Assembly (NCBI RefSeq): GCF_000702905.1
Contig: NZ_JNKR01000004.1
Coordinates: 60,081-124,080, forward strand
Origin: Mitsuokella jalaludinii DSM 13811
Lineage (GTDB): Bacteria; Bacillota; Negativicutes; Selenomonadales; Selenomonadaceae
Direction: 5' to 3'
DNA: 64,000 nt
The notes beneath the pieces were generated by a model. That model was not told the origin of the DNA and ran no database searches. It saw only the letters and a list, made by a program, of their open reading frames with translations. Positions 51,799 through 61,600 of the stretch are shown here, piece after piece (the stretch's first letter is position 1; every line of letters begins with the position of its first letter). Made by a program: the position numbers and the translations under genes.

Positions 51799-52592
51799 GA
51801 TTCGGTCGCTTAGGTCAGCTCAAGCACGGCTACAATGCAATGACGACGCGCGAGAGCGATATGCTCATGGATATCGGTTACCAGGAGATGGATGAGAACG
51901 AGATCGTCGAGTTCGAAGATCCCCTTCAGGAGACGGCCTTCGTCATCACGACGGGCGATGTGGAGATCTGCTGGAATGGCAAGAAAGAGCTCATGCATCG
52001 CGAGTCGCTGCTCGACGAGAACCCGTACTGCCTGCACGTGCCGCACGGCGTCAAGGTCGTCGTCAAGGCCCTGAAGAAATCGGAGCTCCTGATCCAGAAG
52101 ACGCTCAACGACCGCGACTTTGAGCCGGTCTTCTACCGTCCGAAAGATGTCCAGGCTGACGTTTTCGGCGGCGGCGTATGGCAGGGCACGGCAGAGCGCA
52201 CGGTCCGCACGATCTTCGATTACGACAATGCGCCGTACTCCAACATGGTCAACGGCGAAGTCATCATGACGCCGGGCTGCTGGACGGGCTACACGCCGCA
52301 CAATCATCCGCAGCCGGAAGTCTATACCTACAAAGTCGACCGTCCGCAGGGCTTTGGCTGTGCGTTCATCGGCGACAACGTCTTCAAGATCGAGGACAAC
52401 ACCTGGTCGGAGATCTCGGGCGGCTACATGCATCCGCAGTGCGCAGCTCCTGGCTACGCCATCTGGTACAGCTGGATGATTCGTCATCTCGACGGCGATC
52501 CGTGGAAGAAGACGCGCAATGACCTGCCGGAGCACACCTGGCTGCTCGAGCCGGATGCCGATTCGAAGATCTGGCAGCCGCACAAGAAGTGA
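51795..52592 (+). CDS. iolB: 5-deoxy-glucuronate isomerase
   Basis: A 265-residue double-cupin metalloenzyme converting 5-deoxy-glucuronate to 2-deoxy-5-keto-gluconate. Metal-ligand region TGYTPHNHPQPEVYTYKVDRP and the second HPQCAAPGYAIWYSW motif are characteristic (short parts: PHNHPQPE and GYAIWYSWM). The ATG at 51795 overlaps the iolC stop, with gggagg upstream inside iolC. The length agrees with the family. Confidence 0.95.
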   Translation: MRFGRLGQLKHGYNAMTTRESDMLMDIGYQEMDENEIVEFEDPLQETAFVITTGDVEICWNGKKELMHRESLLDENPYCLHVPHGVKVVVKALKKSELLIQKTLNDRDFEPVFYRPKDVQADVFGGGVWQGTAERTVRTIFDYDNAPYSNMVNGEVIMTPGCWTGYTPHNHPQPEVYTYKVDRPQGFGCAFIGDNVFKIEDNTWSEISGGYMHPQCAAPGYAIWYSWMIRHLDGDPWKKTRNDLPEHTWLLEPDADSKIWQPHKK

Positions 52593-52640
52593 TAGCGTAT
52601 CCGCGACGTGGTGAAACGTGGCATAGTGGAGGGGATTCCA

Positions 52641-54590
52641 ATGGCTAAGACAATCAGACTCACGGTAGCACAGGCTCTCGTGAAGTTCCTCAATAATCAG
52701 TATGTAGAATTTGACGGCAAGGAAGTGCCGATGTTCGAAGGCATCTTCGGCATCTTCGGCCACGGCAATGTCATCGGCATCGGCCAGGCTCTCGAAGAGG
52801 ATCCGGGCCATCTGATCATGCGCATGGGCCGCAATGAGCAGGGCATGGCACATGCAGCGATGGGCTTTGCCAAGCAGAAGCGCCGCAAGCAGATGTACGC
52901 CTGCACGTCTTCCGTCGGCCCGGGCGCTGCCAACATGGTCACGGCAGCTGCTACGGCTACGGCAAACTGCATCCCAGTCCTGTTCCTGCCGGGTGACACG
53001 TACGCTGACCGCCAGCCGGATCCGGTACTCCAGCAGATGGAGCAGACGGTAAGCCTGACGACGACGACGAACGACGCCTTCCGCGCTGTCTGCAAATACT
53101 GGGACCGCGTCACGCGTCCTGAAATCCTCATGACGGCCTGCATCAATGCGATGCGCGTCCTGACGGATCCGGCTGAGACGGGTGCTGTCTGCATCGCTCT
53201 GCCGCAGGATGTCGAAGGCGAGGCCTGGGATTACCCGGATTACTTCTTCCAGAAGCGCGTTCATCACATCGACCGCGTAAAACCGACGGAGCGCGCCATT
53301 GAAGAGGCTGTCAAGGCCATCGCGAAGGCTGAGCGCCCGCTGATGATCTTCGGCGGCGGCGTCAAGTACTCCGAGGCAGAGGCTGTCTTCCAGAAATTCG
53401 CTGAGAAGTACGGCATCCCGTTCGGCGAGACGCAGGCCGGCAAGGGCACGATCACGTGGGAGCACGAGCTCAACATGGGCGGTGTTGGTGAGACGGGCGG
53501 CCTCGCAGCCAACACGCTTGCAAAAGATGCAGATGTCGTCATCGGCGTCGGCACGCGCTACACGGACTTCACGACGTCCTCCAAGTGGATCTTCCAGAAC
53601 CCGAACGTCCAGTACGTCAACATCAACGTCTCCCGTTTCCACGCCTACAAGCTCGACGGCATCCAGGTCGTCGGCGATGCCGGTGCGGCACTCGAGATGC
53701 TCGACGAGGCACTCGGCAAGACGGGCTACCATGTATCAGATGCTTACGCCGCGGACATCAAAGCCGCAAAGGCAGCCTACACGAAGGAAGTCGAGCGTGT
53801 CTTCCACATCCAGTTCGGCGACAACTTCGTGCCGGAAGTCGACGATGATTTCGATTACAAGGCTGCAGAGAAAGCCTATAAAGAGGCAGTCGGCGAGACG
53901 CTGCCGCAGACGCGCGTCCTCGGTCTGCTCGAAGAGCACATGGATCCGAACGGCATCATCGTCGGTGCATCGGGCTCCCTGCCGGGCGACCTGCAGCGCG
54001 TATGGCGTCCGAAGACGGTTGGCAGCTACCATGTCGAGTACGGCTTCTCCTGCATGGGTTATGAAGTCAACGCAGCACTCGGCGTCAAGCTCGCTGAGCC
54101 GCAGCGCGAAGTCTATGCGCTCGTTGGCGACTACGCTTACATGATGCTCCATTCGGAACTGCCGACGTCCATCGCTGAGGGCAAGAAGATCAACGTCATC
54201 CTGTTCGACAACATGCAGGGCGGTTGCATCAACAACCTCGAGATCGGCCATGGCCAGGGCAGCTACGGCACGGAGTTCCGCTTCCGCAACGAGAAGACGG
54301 GCCAGCTCGACGGTGCCTATGTACCGGTTGACTTCGCCATGAACGCCGCTTCCTACGGCTGCAAGAGCTACACGGCTCATACCGAGGAAGAGCTCATCGC
54401 GGCTATCGAGGATGCCAAGAAGCAGAAGGTCTCGACGCTCATCGACTGCAAGGTCATGCCGAAGACGATGGTTCATGGTTACGGTGACTGGTGGCGTGTC
54501 GGCGTCGCACAGGTCTCCAAGAGCAAGAAGATCCACGACTGCTACGAGAATCTCATGAAGCCGCATTACGATGCAGCTCGCAAGTATTGA
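52641..54590 (+). CDS. iolD: 3D-(3,5/4)-trihydroxycyclohexane-1,2-dione hydrolase
   Basis: Thiamine-diphosphate-dependent ring-opening enzyme of 649 residues, acetolactate-synthase-like. The N-terminal PYR domain, central domain and C-terminal PP domain are all present, the last with [15 protein letters not shown] and the Asn-containing [11 protein letters not shown] that binds ThDP-Mg. It converts the diketo-inositol from IolE into 5-deoxy-glucuronate. The start at 52641 follows gtggaggg; the in-frame upstream extension lacks a ribosome site. Confidence 0.96.
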   Translation: MAKTIRLTVAQALVKFLNNQYVEFDGKEVPMFEGIFGIFGHGNVIGIGQALEEDPGHLIMRMGRNEQGMAHAAMGFAKQKRRKQMYACTSSVGPGAANMVTAAATATANCIPVLFLPGDTYADRQPDPVLQQMEQTVSLTTTTNDAFRAVCKYWDRVTRPEILMTACINAMRVLTDPAETGAVCIALPQDVEGEAWDYPDYFFQKRVHHIDRVKPTERAIEEAVKAIAKAERPLMIFGGGVKYSEAEAVFQKFAEKYGIPFGETQAGKGTITWEHELNMGGVGETGGLAANTLAKDADVVIGVGTRYTDFTTSSKWIFQNPNVQYVNINVSRFHAYKLDGIQVVGDAGAALEMLDEALGKTGYHVSDAYAADIKAAKAAYTKEVERVFHIQFGDNFVPEVDDDFDYKAAEKAYKEAVGETLPQTRVLGLLEEHMDPNGIIVGASGSLPGDLQRVWRPKTVGSYHVEYGFSCMGYEVNAALGVKLAEPQREVYALVGDYAYMMLHSELPTSIAEGKKINVILFDNMQGGCINNLEIGHGQGSYGTEFRFRNEKTGQLDGAYVPVDFAMNAASYGCKSYTAHTEEELIAAIEDAKKQKVSTLIDCKVMPKTMVHGYGDWWRVGVAQVSKSKKIHDCYENLMKPHYDAARKY

Positions 54591-54684
54591 TTTGTTTTCT
54601 TGTCTATCTTGTGTATGAAGGGTACCTGCCGCATCTGCGGCGGGGAGGCCCTGTTGTATAAATTGAATTTTGGGGGTTTATCAA

Positions 54685-55572
54685 ATGGCTAATATCAAAC
54701 TTGGTATCGCTCCGATTGCTTGGACGAACGACGACATGCCGGATCTCGGCAAAGAGAATACGTTTGAACAGTGCGTCAGTGAGATGGCACTGGCTGGCTT
54801 CACGGGCTGCGAGATCGGCAACAAGTACCCGAAAGATCCGGCTGTCCTCAAGAAAGCACTCGACCTTCGCGGACTCCAGATCGCCAGCGCATGGTTCAGC
54901 TCCTACCTCCTCACGCAGCCGTACGAGCAGGTCGAGAAGGACTTCATCAAGCACTGCGAATTCCTCAAGGCCATGGGCGCGAAGTTCTGCAACGTCGCAG
55001 AGCAGGGCACGAGCGTTCAGGGCAAGCTCGACAAGGCTGTCTTCCGCGACAAGCCACACAACACGGAAGAGCAGTGGAAGACGCTCGCTGAGGGCCTCAA
55101 CAAGCTCGGTGCTGTCGCCAAGAAGATTGGCCTGACGATGACGTACCATCATCACATGGGCACCTGTGTCCAGACGACGGAAGAGATTGACCGCCTCATG
55201 GAGATGACGGATCCAGACCTCGTCTTCCTGCTCTACGATACGGGCCATCTCGTCTGCTCCGGTGAGGACCCGATCTACATCCTCAAGAAGTACCTGCCGC
55301 GCATCCGTCACGTACATCTCAAGGACATCCGCATGGACATCCGCAACAAAGTCAAGGAAGAGAACATGAGCTTCCTCGCAGGCGTCCGCGCAGGCATGTT
55401 CACGGTCCCGGGCGATGGCGACTTCGACTTCGGTCCGGTCTTCGACATCATCAATGACAGCGACTACGATGGCTGGTTCATCGTCGAAGCTGAGCAGGAT
55501 CCGGCCAAAGCCAATCCGCTCGAGTACGCGATCAAAGCTCGCAAGTACATCAAGGAAAAAGCACATATCTGA
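54685..55572 (+). CDS. iolE: Myo-inosose-2 dehydratase
   Basis: A 295-residue TIM-barrel (AP-endonuclease-2-like) dehydratase acting on 2-keto-myo-inositol. Motifs: LGIAPIAWTNDDMP at the N-terminus, GCEIGNKYP, YHHHMGTCVQ with metal ligands, LYDTGHLVCSGEDP, HLKDIR and VEAEQDP. The start at 54685 follows a tgggggt Shine-Dalgarno. A 94-base gap from iolD contains a short CCGC/GCGG hairpin. A terminator follows, ending the core operon. Confidence 0.96.
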   Translation: MANIKLGIAPIAWTNDDMPDLGKENTFEQCVSEMALAGFTGCEIGNKYPKDPAVLKKALDLRGLQIASAWFSSYLLTQPYEQVEKDFIKHCEFLKAMGAKFCNVAEQGTSVQGKLDKAVFRDKPHNTEEQWKTLAEGLNKLGAVAKKIGLTMTYHHHMGTCVQTTEEIDRLMEMTDPDLVFLLYDTGHLVCSGEDPIYILKKYLPRIRHVHLKDIRMDIRNKVKEENMSFLAGVRAGMFTVPGDGDFDFGPVFDIINDSDYDGWFIVEAEQDPAKANPLEYAIKARKYIKEKAHI

Positions 55573-55603
55573 TTGCCGTAAGGCATCGGATTCCCAGAAA
55601 GGC

Positions 55604-55641
55604 TGCTCTCCTGTCCACTATGGGCAGGGGAGCTTTTTTTC
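55604..55641 (+). terminator. Terminator after iolE
   Basis: Stem CTCTCCTG/CAGGGGAG (one wobble) with inner CC/GG pairs, then seven T. Confidence 0.88.
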
Positions 55642-55699
55642 TGCCGGTTCACCGTTTCTCTTGGAATCATTCAGGATCATCTAGAAAGGAATTATCCCC

Positions 55700-57115
55700 A
55701 TGGGCATCAGCATGATTGTCTTCAGCCTGATACTTTTGATGTTCTTCGCGTATCGTGGCTATTCCATCATCTTCATCGCACCGATTTTCGCCGTCGTCGC
55801 CGCCATCGGCAGCGGCCACGCCTCCATGCCGGTCTACAGTGAGATCTATATGACGAAAGCCGCGGAGTACATCAAGACGTATTACCCCGTCTTCCTGCTC
55901 GGCGCCGTCTTCGCCAAGATCATGGAGCAGGGCGGGCTCGCGGCGGCCGTGGCCGACAAGATCGTCTCGGCGCTGGGCCGCGACAAGGCCATTCTGGCCG
56001 TACTGCTCGGATGCGGCGTCCTGACGTACGGCGGTCTCTCTGTCTTCGTCGTCGCCTTTGTCATGTACCCATTTGCTGCCATCCTCTTCAAGCAGGCTGA
56101 TATCCCGAAGCGTCTGTTGCCGGGGCTGCTCTGGATGGGTATCTTCACCTACAGCATGGTGGCCATCCCGGGCACACCGCAGATCCAGAACATCATTCCG
56201 ACGTCGTTCTTTGGCACTTCGACCTGGTCGGCTCCGGTGCTCGGCCTCATCGGTGCCGTGCTCTACTTCGGACTGGCCTGGGGCTGGATCAGCTATCGCC
56301 ACAAGAAACTCAAGGCAAAGGGTGAGGGATACGGTCACCATGTGCTCAATGAGCCGGAGGAGTCGCGGGAGGCTCTGCCGGACTGGCGCCTGTCCTCACT
56401 GCCGCTGCTTCTCGTCATCGTGCTGAATCTCCTGATCAGCAATCCGTTCCACTGGGATTGGGCGTACCACTGGGATCCGGAAAGCCTCGACAGTTTCATC
56501 CCACTGCACCTCTCCCTGCTCGCGGGCGGCGTCGACAAGGTACAGGCCATCTGGTCCATCAATGCGGCTCTTATCGTGAGCTCCATCGTCGCGGCCATCA
56601 TCGGCCGCAGACGGCTGAGACTCAAGGGCGGTCTCTCAAAGCCCATCAACACGGGAGCCATCGGCTCGACGACGGCCATCCTCAACGTAGCTTCAGGCTA
56701 CGCCTACGGCTGTGTCATCGCAGCCTTGCCAGCCTTCACGATCATCAAGGAAGCATTGCTCGGCCTGCACCTCGGCGACGGCCCGCTGATGTCTGCCATC
56801 GTGACGACGGGCATCATGACGGGCGTCACGGGCTCTTCCTCGGGCGGCATGACGATTGCCCTCGGCATGCTCGGACAGGAGTGGCTGGCCTGGGCGCAGC
56901 AGATCGGCATGAGTGCAGATGTCCTGCACCGCATCATCTGCATGGCCTCTGAGTGCATCGACACCGTGCCGCAGTCGGGCGCACTCGTCACACTGCTCGC
57001 CGTCTGCGGCCTGACGCATCGCGAGTCGTATTACGACGTTGTGATCCTGACGCTCCTGAAGACGCTTGTCGTCTTCGCCTGCCTGGGCGTCTACCTGATG
57101 ACAGGTATTGAATGA
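55700..57115 (+). CDS. GntP-family permease
   Basis: A 471-residue transporter with about 12 hydrophobic helices, resembling the gluconate/GntP family. Recognisable blocks are VLLGCGVLTYGGLSVFVVAF, the VAIPGTPQIQNIIP stretch and TGSSSGGMTIAL. Family members carry gluconate, hydroxybutyrate or other short hydroxy-acids. Its location just after iolE, beyond a terminator, suggests a link to the inositol pathway, for instance movement of a hydroxy-acid product, but this is inference. Confidence 0.85.
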   Translation: MGISMIVFSLILLMFFAYRGYSIIFIAPIFAVVAAIGSGHASMPVYSEIYMTKAAEYIKTYYPVFLLGAVFAKIMEQGGLAAAVADKIVSALGRDKAILAVLLGCGVLTYGGLSVFVVAFVMYPFAAILFKQADIPKRLLPGLLWMGIFTYSMVAIPGTPQIQNIIPTSFFGTSTWSAPVLGLIGAVLYFGLAWGWISYRHKKLKAKGEGYGHHVLNEPEESREALPDWRLSSLPLLLVIVLNLLISNPFHWDWAYHWDPESLDSFIPLHLSLLAGGVDKVQAIWSINAALIVSSIVAAIIGRRRLRLKGGLSKPINTGAIGSTTAILNVASGYAYGCVIAALPAFTIIKEALLGLHLGDGPLMSAIVTTGIMTGVTGSSSGGMTIALGMLGQEWLAWAQQIGMSADVLHRIICMASECIDTVPQSGALVTLLAVCGLTHRESYYDVVILTLLKTLVVFACLGVYLMTGIE

Positions 57116-57159
57116 CGAGCAGCAGAGATCGAGACGCTAGAAAAAGGAGGATGTCTCAT

Positions 57160-58050
57160 ATGGACGAAGCGACAAAACGAAAGACGTATTTCCTGTTGGC
57201 GGCGACGACGATCATCTGGGGCATCCAGCCGCTCTGCATCAAGTGGCTCGTGACGACCTGGTCGCCTGTGACGATCACGGCCATGCGCTACTACCTGATT
57301 GGCACGACGCTCCTGGCACTCTCCGTCTACCGCGGCGAGCGCCTGCTGCCGCCGCGCAGCTGCCTCCTCGGTCTCTTCTTCATGGGGGTCACGGGCATTG
57401 GGCTCAATAATGTCATGCAGTTCACGGGCCTCGCTATCTCGACGGTGACGAACTGCACGCTGATCGCGGCGGCCAGCCCCGCCATCACGGCATTCATGGC
57501 GGTCATCTTCGTGCGCGAGCGGCTGAGCCTGCTGGCCTGGGGAGGCATCGTCCTGTCCTTCCTCGGCGCGCTGCTCGTCATCAGCCACGGCTCGCTCAAC
57601 GTGATCCAGACGATGTCGTTCAATGCAGGCGATATCCTCTTCCTGCTTGCGCAGGTGGCCTGGACGACGTATTCTCTGATTGCCCTGAAGATCATGCGCC
57701 ATATGTCTGCGCTTCAGACGACGGGCTGGGCCGGGCTCTTCGGCGCCTTCATCGTGACGGGCTACGGCTTGGTGACGGGGCAGTTCGCGCCCGTCATGCT
57801 GACGCCCACGCTCTGGATTGCGTTCTTCTACACGGTCATCTTCGGCGGCGTCATGGCGATGCTCTTCTGGAACATCGGCGTGCACAATGCCGGTGCCAGC
57901 GTCACCTCCATCTTCCAGAACATCACGCCAGTCGTCGGCATGATCGGCGGTGTCCTCTGCTTCGGCGAGGTCATCGGCATCATGGAACTGCTCGGCGCAG
58001 CGGCCATCTTTGGCGGCGTCTACCTGACGACACATGGCGGCCTTCGGTGA
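57160..58050 (+). CDS. EamA/DMT-superfamily transporter
   Basis: A 296-residue protein with ten hydrophobic segments arranged as two five-helix EamA repeats (first ending LLVISHGSLN, second ending GGVYLTTHGG). The typical signature GAALSV-like pattern is replaced by ASPAITAFMAVIF in helix 4. Substrate unknown; metabolite or amino-acid export is common in the family. The start at 57160 has aaaggagg 9 bases upstream; the ATG at 57151 abuts it. It is 44 bases after the GntP gene and may be co-transcribed. Confidence 0.9.
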   Translation: MDEATKRKTYFLLAATTIIWGIQPLCIKWLVTTWSPVTITAMRYYLIGTTLLALSVYRGERLLPPRSCLLGLFFMGVTGIGLNNVMQFTGLAISTVTNCTLIAAASPAITAFMAVIFVRERLSLLAWGGIVLSFLGALLVISHGSLNVIQTMSFNAGDILFLLAQVAWTTYSLIALKIMRHMSALQTTGWAGLFGAFIVTGYGLVTGQFAPVMLTPTLWIAFFYTVIFGGVMAMLFWNIGVHNAGASVTSIFQNITPVVGMIGGVLCFGEVIGIMELLGAAAIFGGVYLTTHGGLR

Positions 58051-58073
58051 GTCGGCCCTCAGAGAGATTACTA

Positions 58074-58118
58074 GAAAAGCGGTCAGATGCATGGCGTTTG
58101 ACCGCTTTTCTTATTGTT
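58074..58118 (+). terminator. Terminator after the EamA gene
   Basis: Twelve-base perfect stem GAAAAGCGGTCA/TGACCGCTTTTC with a 13-base loop and a T-rich tail. Confidence 0.85.
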
Positions 58119-58362
58119 TTAGAGGCAAAAAACAATATTTTATAGCAAGATAATTCGCCTTCATAAAGATAGCCCCAAGAAAGCATTGAAAATGCTAAGA
58201 AATATAACAAAAGAAAATCATAACATACTCAAGAAAGACAAGAAAGTATAGATGAAATAGTTCGAAAAATATTAATATAGTATATAGATAGAGATGAAGA
58301 GCGACTTCATCCACGAGATATCAAATGTATCATCATTCAATATTCAATTGGGAGGGGTTTCA
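58119..58362 (+). other. AT-rich intergenic region before the GPH symporter
   Basis: No gene is seen. The stretch is markedly AT-rich. It has a perfect hairpin GATGAAG-agcga-CTTCATC at 58293-58311, a GCATT-gaa-AATGC hairpin near 58183, and a possible -10 TATAGT at 58276 without a convincing -35. The gene's ggagggg Shine-Dalgarno is at 58351-58357. Confidence 0.5.
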
Positions 58363-59754
58363 ATGAGTAATCCAGGAGCAGCTCCGGCTGAATCCGGTGC
58401 GCATCTGCCTTGGCTGACGCGTATAGCGTACGGTCTCGGTGATACGGCACAGAACGTCGTCTGGGGTGCAATGGGCATCCTGACATTCTTCTACACCGAC
58501 TACGCGGGCATCGACCCGGCCATGGTCGGTCTGGTCATGTTGATTTCCCGTTGCTTCGATGGTTTCTCCGATGTCATCATGGGTTTCATCGTAGAGCGCA
58601 CGAATTCCAAATGGGGCAAATCAAGACCGTGGATTCTCTGGATGAGCGTGCCATTCGCTATTTCCATCGTCCTCATCTATACGGTACCACATGGTTCCTC
58701 GGCTATGCAGTTTGCATACCTGTTCGTGACCTACAACCTCTGCACGACGGTCTGCTACACGGCACTCAACCTGCCGTACGGTTCGCTGTCCGCGATGATG
58801 ACGCGCTCCTCGAAAGAGCGTGACATGCTTTCCATCACGCGTATGTGCCTGTCTCCTTGGGGCCGTATCCTTTCCGTCTCGGCTACGCTGCCGCTCGTCA
58901 AGATCTTTGGCGACAATCAGATGGCCTGGGTCGAAGTCATGAGCGTATGGGCTGTCGTTGCCCTGCTGCTACTGCTCTTCTGCTTCTCGAAATGTAAAGA
59001 GACGGTCGTCATCGAGGCGCGCAAGAAGGTCGCTAAGGTACCAGTCGGCAAAGCACTCAAGTGCCTGGCCGTCAACAAATACTTCTGGGCTGGCATGATC
59101 ATCTGGATGATGCAGAACGTCATCTTCACGATCACCGGTACCATCCTGCCGTATTACTGCAAGTACATCTTCATGGATGATTCGCTGTACAGCGGACTGT
59201 ACCTCTTGGAGACGCTCATCACGATCTTTGTCATGGCCGTCTTCAGCCCGAAACTCCTCAAGCGTTTCGGCAAGCGCAACATGAGCCTTTACGGTGTCAT
59301 CATCTGCTTCGTCGGTCATGCGATCTTCCTGCTGAACCCGACGGACTTCAACTGGGTCGTCTTCAGCTGCGTCATCCGCGGCATCGGTTTTGCTCCGGTC
59401 CAGTCCGTCATCTTCGGCTTCCTCGGCGATGCTGTTGAGTATGGCCAGTGGAAGACCCACATCCGCCAGGAAGGCCTGATCTTCTCCGGCGGTTCCGTCG
59501 GCACGAAGGTTGGCTCCGGCCTCACGAGTGCAGCCTTGACGGGCCTGCTCTCCTACGTTGGCTATGTTGCATCTTCTTCGGGTGCAGTCGCTCAGTCTCA
59601 GGACGTCATCAACATGATCGTCTCCATCTACGAGTGGGGCCCGATCTTCGTCTGGGCTGTCCTGCTTCTCATCCTGTTCTTCTACAAGCTCGATAAGGTC
59701 TATCCGCAGATCATGCGTGACCTCATCGCTCGTGAAGCAAAAGGCGAGCTCTGA
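58363..59754 (+). CDS. GPH-family (glycoside-pentoside-hexuronide) cation symporter
   Basis: A 463-residue MFS-type symporter of the MelB/YicJ family with 12 helices. Early motifs are RIAYGLGDTAQNVVWG and RCFDGFSDVIMGFIVERTNSKWGKSRPWILW (short parts: FDGFSDVIMGF and WGKSRPWILW). The family brings sugars, glycosides or uronates in with Na+ or H+. With an inositol operon 3-10 kb upstream, inositol or a related compound is one possible substrate, unproven. The start is set at 58363 by the strong ggagggg site. Confidence 0.92.
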   Translation: MSNPGAAPAESGAHLPWLTRIAYGLGDTAQNVVWGAMGILTFFYTDYAGIDPAMVGLVMLISRCFDGFSDVIMGFIVERTNSKWGKSRPWILWMSVPFAISIVLIYTVPHGSSAMQFAYLFVTYNLCTTVCYTALNLPYGSLSAMMTRSSKERDMLSITRMCLSPWGRILSVSATLPLVKIFGDNQMAWVEVMSVWAVVALLLLLFCFSKCKETVVIEARKKVAKVPVGKALKCLAVNKYFWAGMIIWMMQNVIFTITGTILPYYCKYIFMDDSLYSGLYLLETLITIFVMAVFSPKLLKRFGKRNMSLYGVIICFVGHAIFLLNPTDFNWVVFSCVIRGIGFAPVQSVIFGFLGDAVEYGQWKTHIRQEGLIFSGGSVGTKVGSGLTSAALTGLLSYVGYVASSSGAVAQSQDVINMIVSIYEWGPIFVWAVLLLILFFYKLDKVYPQIMRDLIAREAKGEL

Positions 59755-59770
59755 TATCTGCTATATGTAC

Positions 59771-59803
59771 AGCCGGCTTGTTCTATGGATGAGCCGGCTT
59801 TAT
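59771..59803 (+). terminator. Weak terminator after the GPH symporter
   Basis: Eight-base AGCCGGCT arms (each self-complementary) separated by 13 bases, followed by a short interrupted T stretch. Confidence 0.45.
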
Positions 59804-59842
59804 GTTTAGAATTTCTTTGTATTTTGGAAGGAGAGGGAATTT

Positions 59843-60454
59843 ATGGAAAAGAACACGCTTGTCACGATCACGCGTCAGTACGGCAGCGGCGGCCGTGAGG
59901 TCGCAGACCTCGTGGCGAAGAAGATGGGGGTGCGCCGCTATGACCGCAAAGTCGTGGCCATGGCTGCCGAGAAGCTCGGCGATGAGGCGAACTTCCACGA
60001 TCTCATTGAGCGCTCGTACAATGCGCCGGACAACTGCCTTGGCAACCTCGGCGACTATGCCTATGAGCGCGTGCCGCAGCACAACCGCATGTACATCGAG
60101 CAGGCCAAGGTCATCCTCGAGGTCGCGAAAGAGGACGGCAGCGCTGTATTCCTCGGCCGCTGCGCGGACTACATCCTCAAGGATCAACCCAATACATATT
60201 CCTTCTTCATCTACGCGGATGATGATTACCGCCTGGCCCGCGCCAAGACGCACTATGCCGGCCATACGATCAAGGAGCTCGATGCCGAGGACAAGCACCG
60301 CGAGCAGTACTATGCTTATTACACGGGCCGCACCTGGGGCGATCCGCAGAATTACGACCTCATGATCAACACGAGCAAGATTTCGCTCGAGGCCGCAGCT
60401 GACCTGATCATCTCTTACATCGAACTGCGCCAGAAAAAGGCGGCAAATGCCTGA
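59843..60454 (+). CDS. Cytidylate-kinase-like P-loop protein
   Basis: A 203-residue protein of the cytidylate kinase-like family. The N-terminus TITRQYGSGGREVADLVAKK is the family's modified P-loop (quoted part: RQYGSGGREVA), and FLGRCADYIL and a YYTGRTWGDPQNYDLMINTS-type C-terminal block (quoted part: DPQNYDLMINTS) are typical. Members are annotated as kinases, but the Walker lysine is replaced by Arg in GGR, so cytidylate phosphorylation is doubtful and the substrate is unknown. Single gene with a strong terminator downstream. Confidence 0.88.
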   Translation: MEKNTLVTITRQYGSGGREVADLVAKKMGVRRYDRKVVAMAAEKLGDEANFHDLIERSYNAPDNCLGNLGDYAYERVPQHNRMYIEQAKVILEVAKEDGSAVFLGRCADYILKDQPNTYSFFIYADDDYRLARAKTHYAGHTIKELDAEDKHREQYYAYYTGRTWGDPQNYDLMINTSKISLEAAADLIISYIELRQKKAANA

Positions 60455-60464
60455 CGACGCGTTC

Positions 60465-60510
60465 CGGCAAAAAAATAGACCATCCATGCAGATGGTCTAT
60501 TTTTTTGCCG
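60465..60510. terminator. Strong bidirectional terminator
   Basis: Twenty-base perfect stem (60465-60484 with 60491-60510) containing A7/T7 tracts and a 6-base loop, between convergent genes. Confidence 0.95.
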
Positions 60511-60513
60511 TGT

Positions 60514-61560
60514 TCAGCCACGGAAATAATGTCTGCTCCCATTGGCAATGCGCACGAGCGTCAGCATAACGGGGACTTCCGTCAGCACGCCGACGGTCGT
60601 CGCGAGAGCTGCGGGGCTCGTCACGCCGAATAGGGCGATGGCCACGGCAACGGCGAGCTCGAAGAAATTCGAGGCGCCGATGAACCCGGCCGGGGCGGCG
60701 ATGGCGAAGGGCAGGCGCAGCAGATAGCAAACGCCGTAGGTAAGGAAGAAAATCAGGAAGGTCTGCAGGATGAGCGGCACGGCAATCAGCACGATGTGCA
60801 GGGGATTCTCGAGGATGACCTGTGCCTGGGAACTGAAGATGATGACGAGCGTCAAGAGCAGGCCCCAGGTCGTCACGCCGTCGAATTTGTGGACGAAGAT
60901 CTGGTCAAAGTAGGCCTGCCCCTTGCGGCGGATGACGGAGAGGCGCGTGAGGATGCCGCCAATCAGCGGGATGACGACAAAGAGGACGATGCTCAGGAAC
61001 AGCACATCATACGGAACGGTGACATGAGAGACGCCGAGCAGGAACTTGACGATCGGCACAAAGGCCACGAGGATGATCAAGTCATTTGTGGCGACCTGGA
61101 TGACGGTGTAGGCAGGGTTGCCGCGCGTCAGCGTGCTCCAGACAAAGACCATGGCAGTGCAGGGAGCAGCGCCCAGGAGCACCGCTCCGGCCAGGTAAGA
61201 CGTGGCAAGGTTTTCTGGCAGCATGGCGCGGAAGATGACGAAGAAGAAGAGATAAGCGAGGGCGTACATCGTGAACGGCTTGATGAGCCAGTTGGCGATC
61301 CAGGTCACGAAGAGTCCTTTGGGCGCCCTGCCGACGGCCTTGACGCTCTTGAAGTCGACCTTCATCATCATCGGGTAGATCATGAGCCAGATCAGGATGG
61401 CGATCGGGATCGAGATGCCGTCAATCTGGAGTGTCGAGAGAAAGGCGGGCACAGACGGCAGGAAATGGCCGATGGCGACGCCGACGATCATGCAGAGCAG
61501 GACCCAGACGGTCAGGTAGCGCTGGAAGAAATTGATGCCGCTCGCTTGTTCATGTTGCAT
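60514..61560 (-). CDS. ACR3-family arsenite efflux permease
   Basis: A 348-residue membrane transporter with ten helices, of the BART superfamily. ACR3 motifs include the LGAAPCTAMVFVWS segment with the essential cysteine in helix 4 and the FEGASNFFELAVA-like GASNFFELAVAVAI in helix 9. It exports As(III), and possibly Sb(III), using the proton or membrane potential. It lies 60 bases downstream of arsR. The start at 61560 is chosen because the agaggtg Shine-Dalgarno overlaps the alternative GTG at 61569. No arsenate reductase gene adjoins. Confidence 0.95.
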   Translation of the reverse strand: MQHEQASGINFFQRYLTVWVLLCMIVGVAIGHFLPSVPAFLSTLQIDGISIPIAILIWLMIYPMMMKVDFKSVKAVGRAPKGLFVTWIANWLIKPFTMYALAYLFFFVIFRAMLPENLATSYLAGAVLLGAAPCTAMVFVWSTLTRGNPAYTVIQVATNDLIILVAFVPIVKFLLGVSHVTVPYDVLFLSIVLFVVIPLIGGILTRLSVIRRKGQAYFDQIFVHKFDGVTTWGLLLTLVIIFSSQAQVILENPLHIVLIAVPLILQTFLIFFLTYGVCYLLRLPFAIAAPAGFIGASNFFELAVAVAIALFGVTSPAALATTVGVLTEVPVMLTLVRIANGSRHYFRG

Positions 61561-61600
61561 AGAAAACACCTCTTGGATAGATAGAAATTTGTAAATCTAT

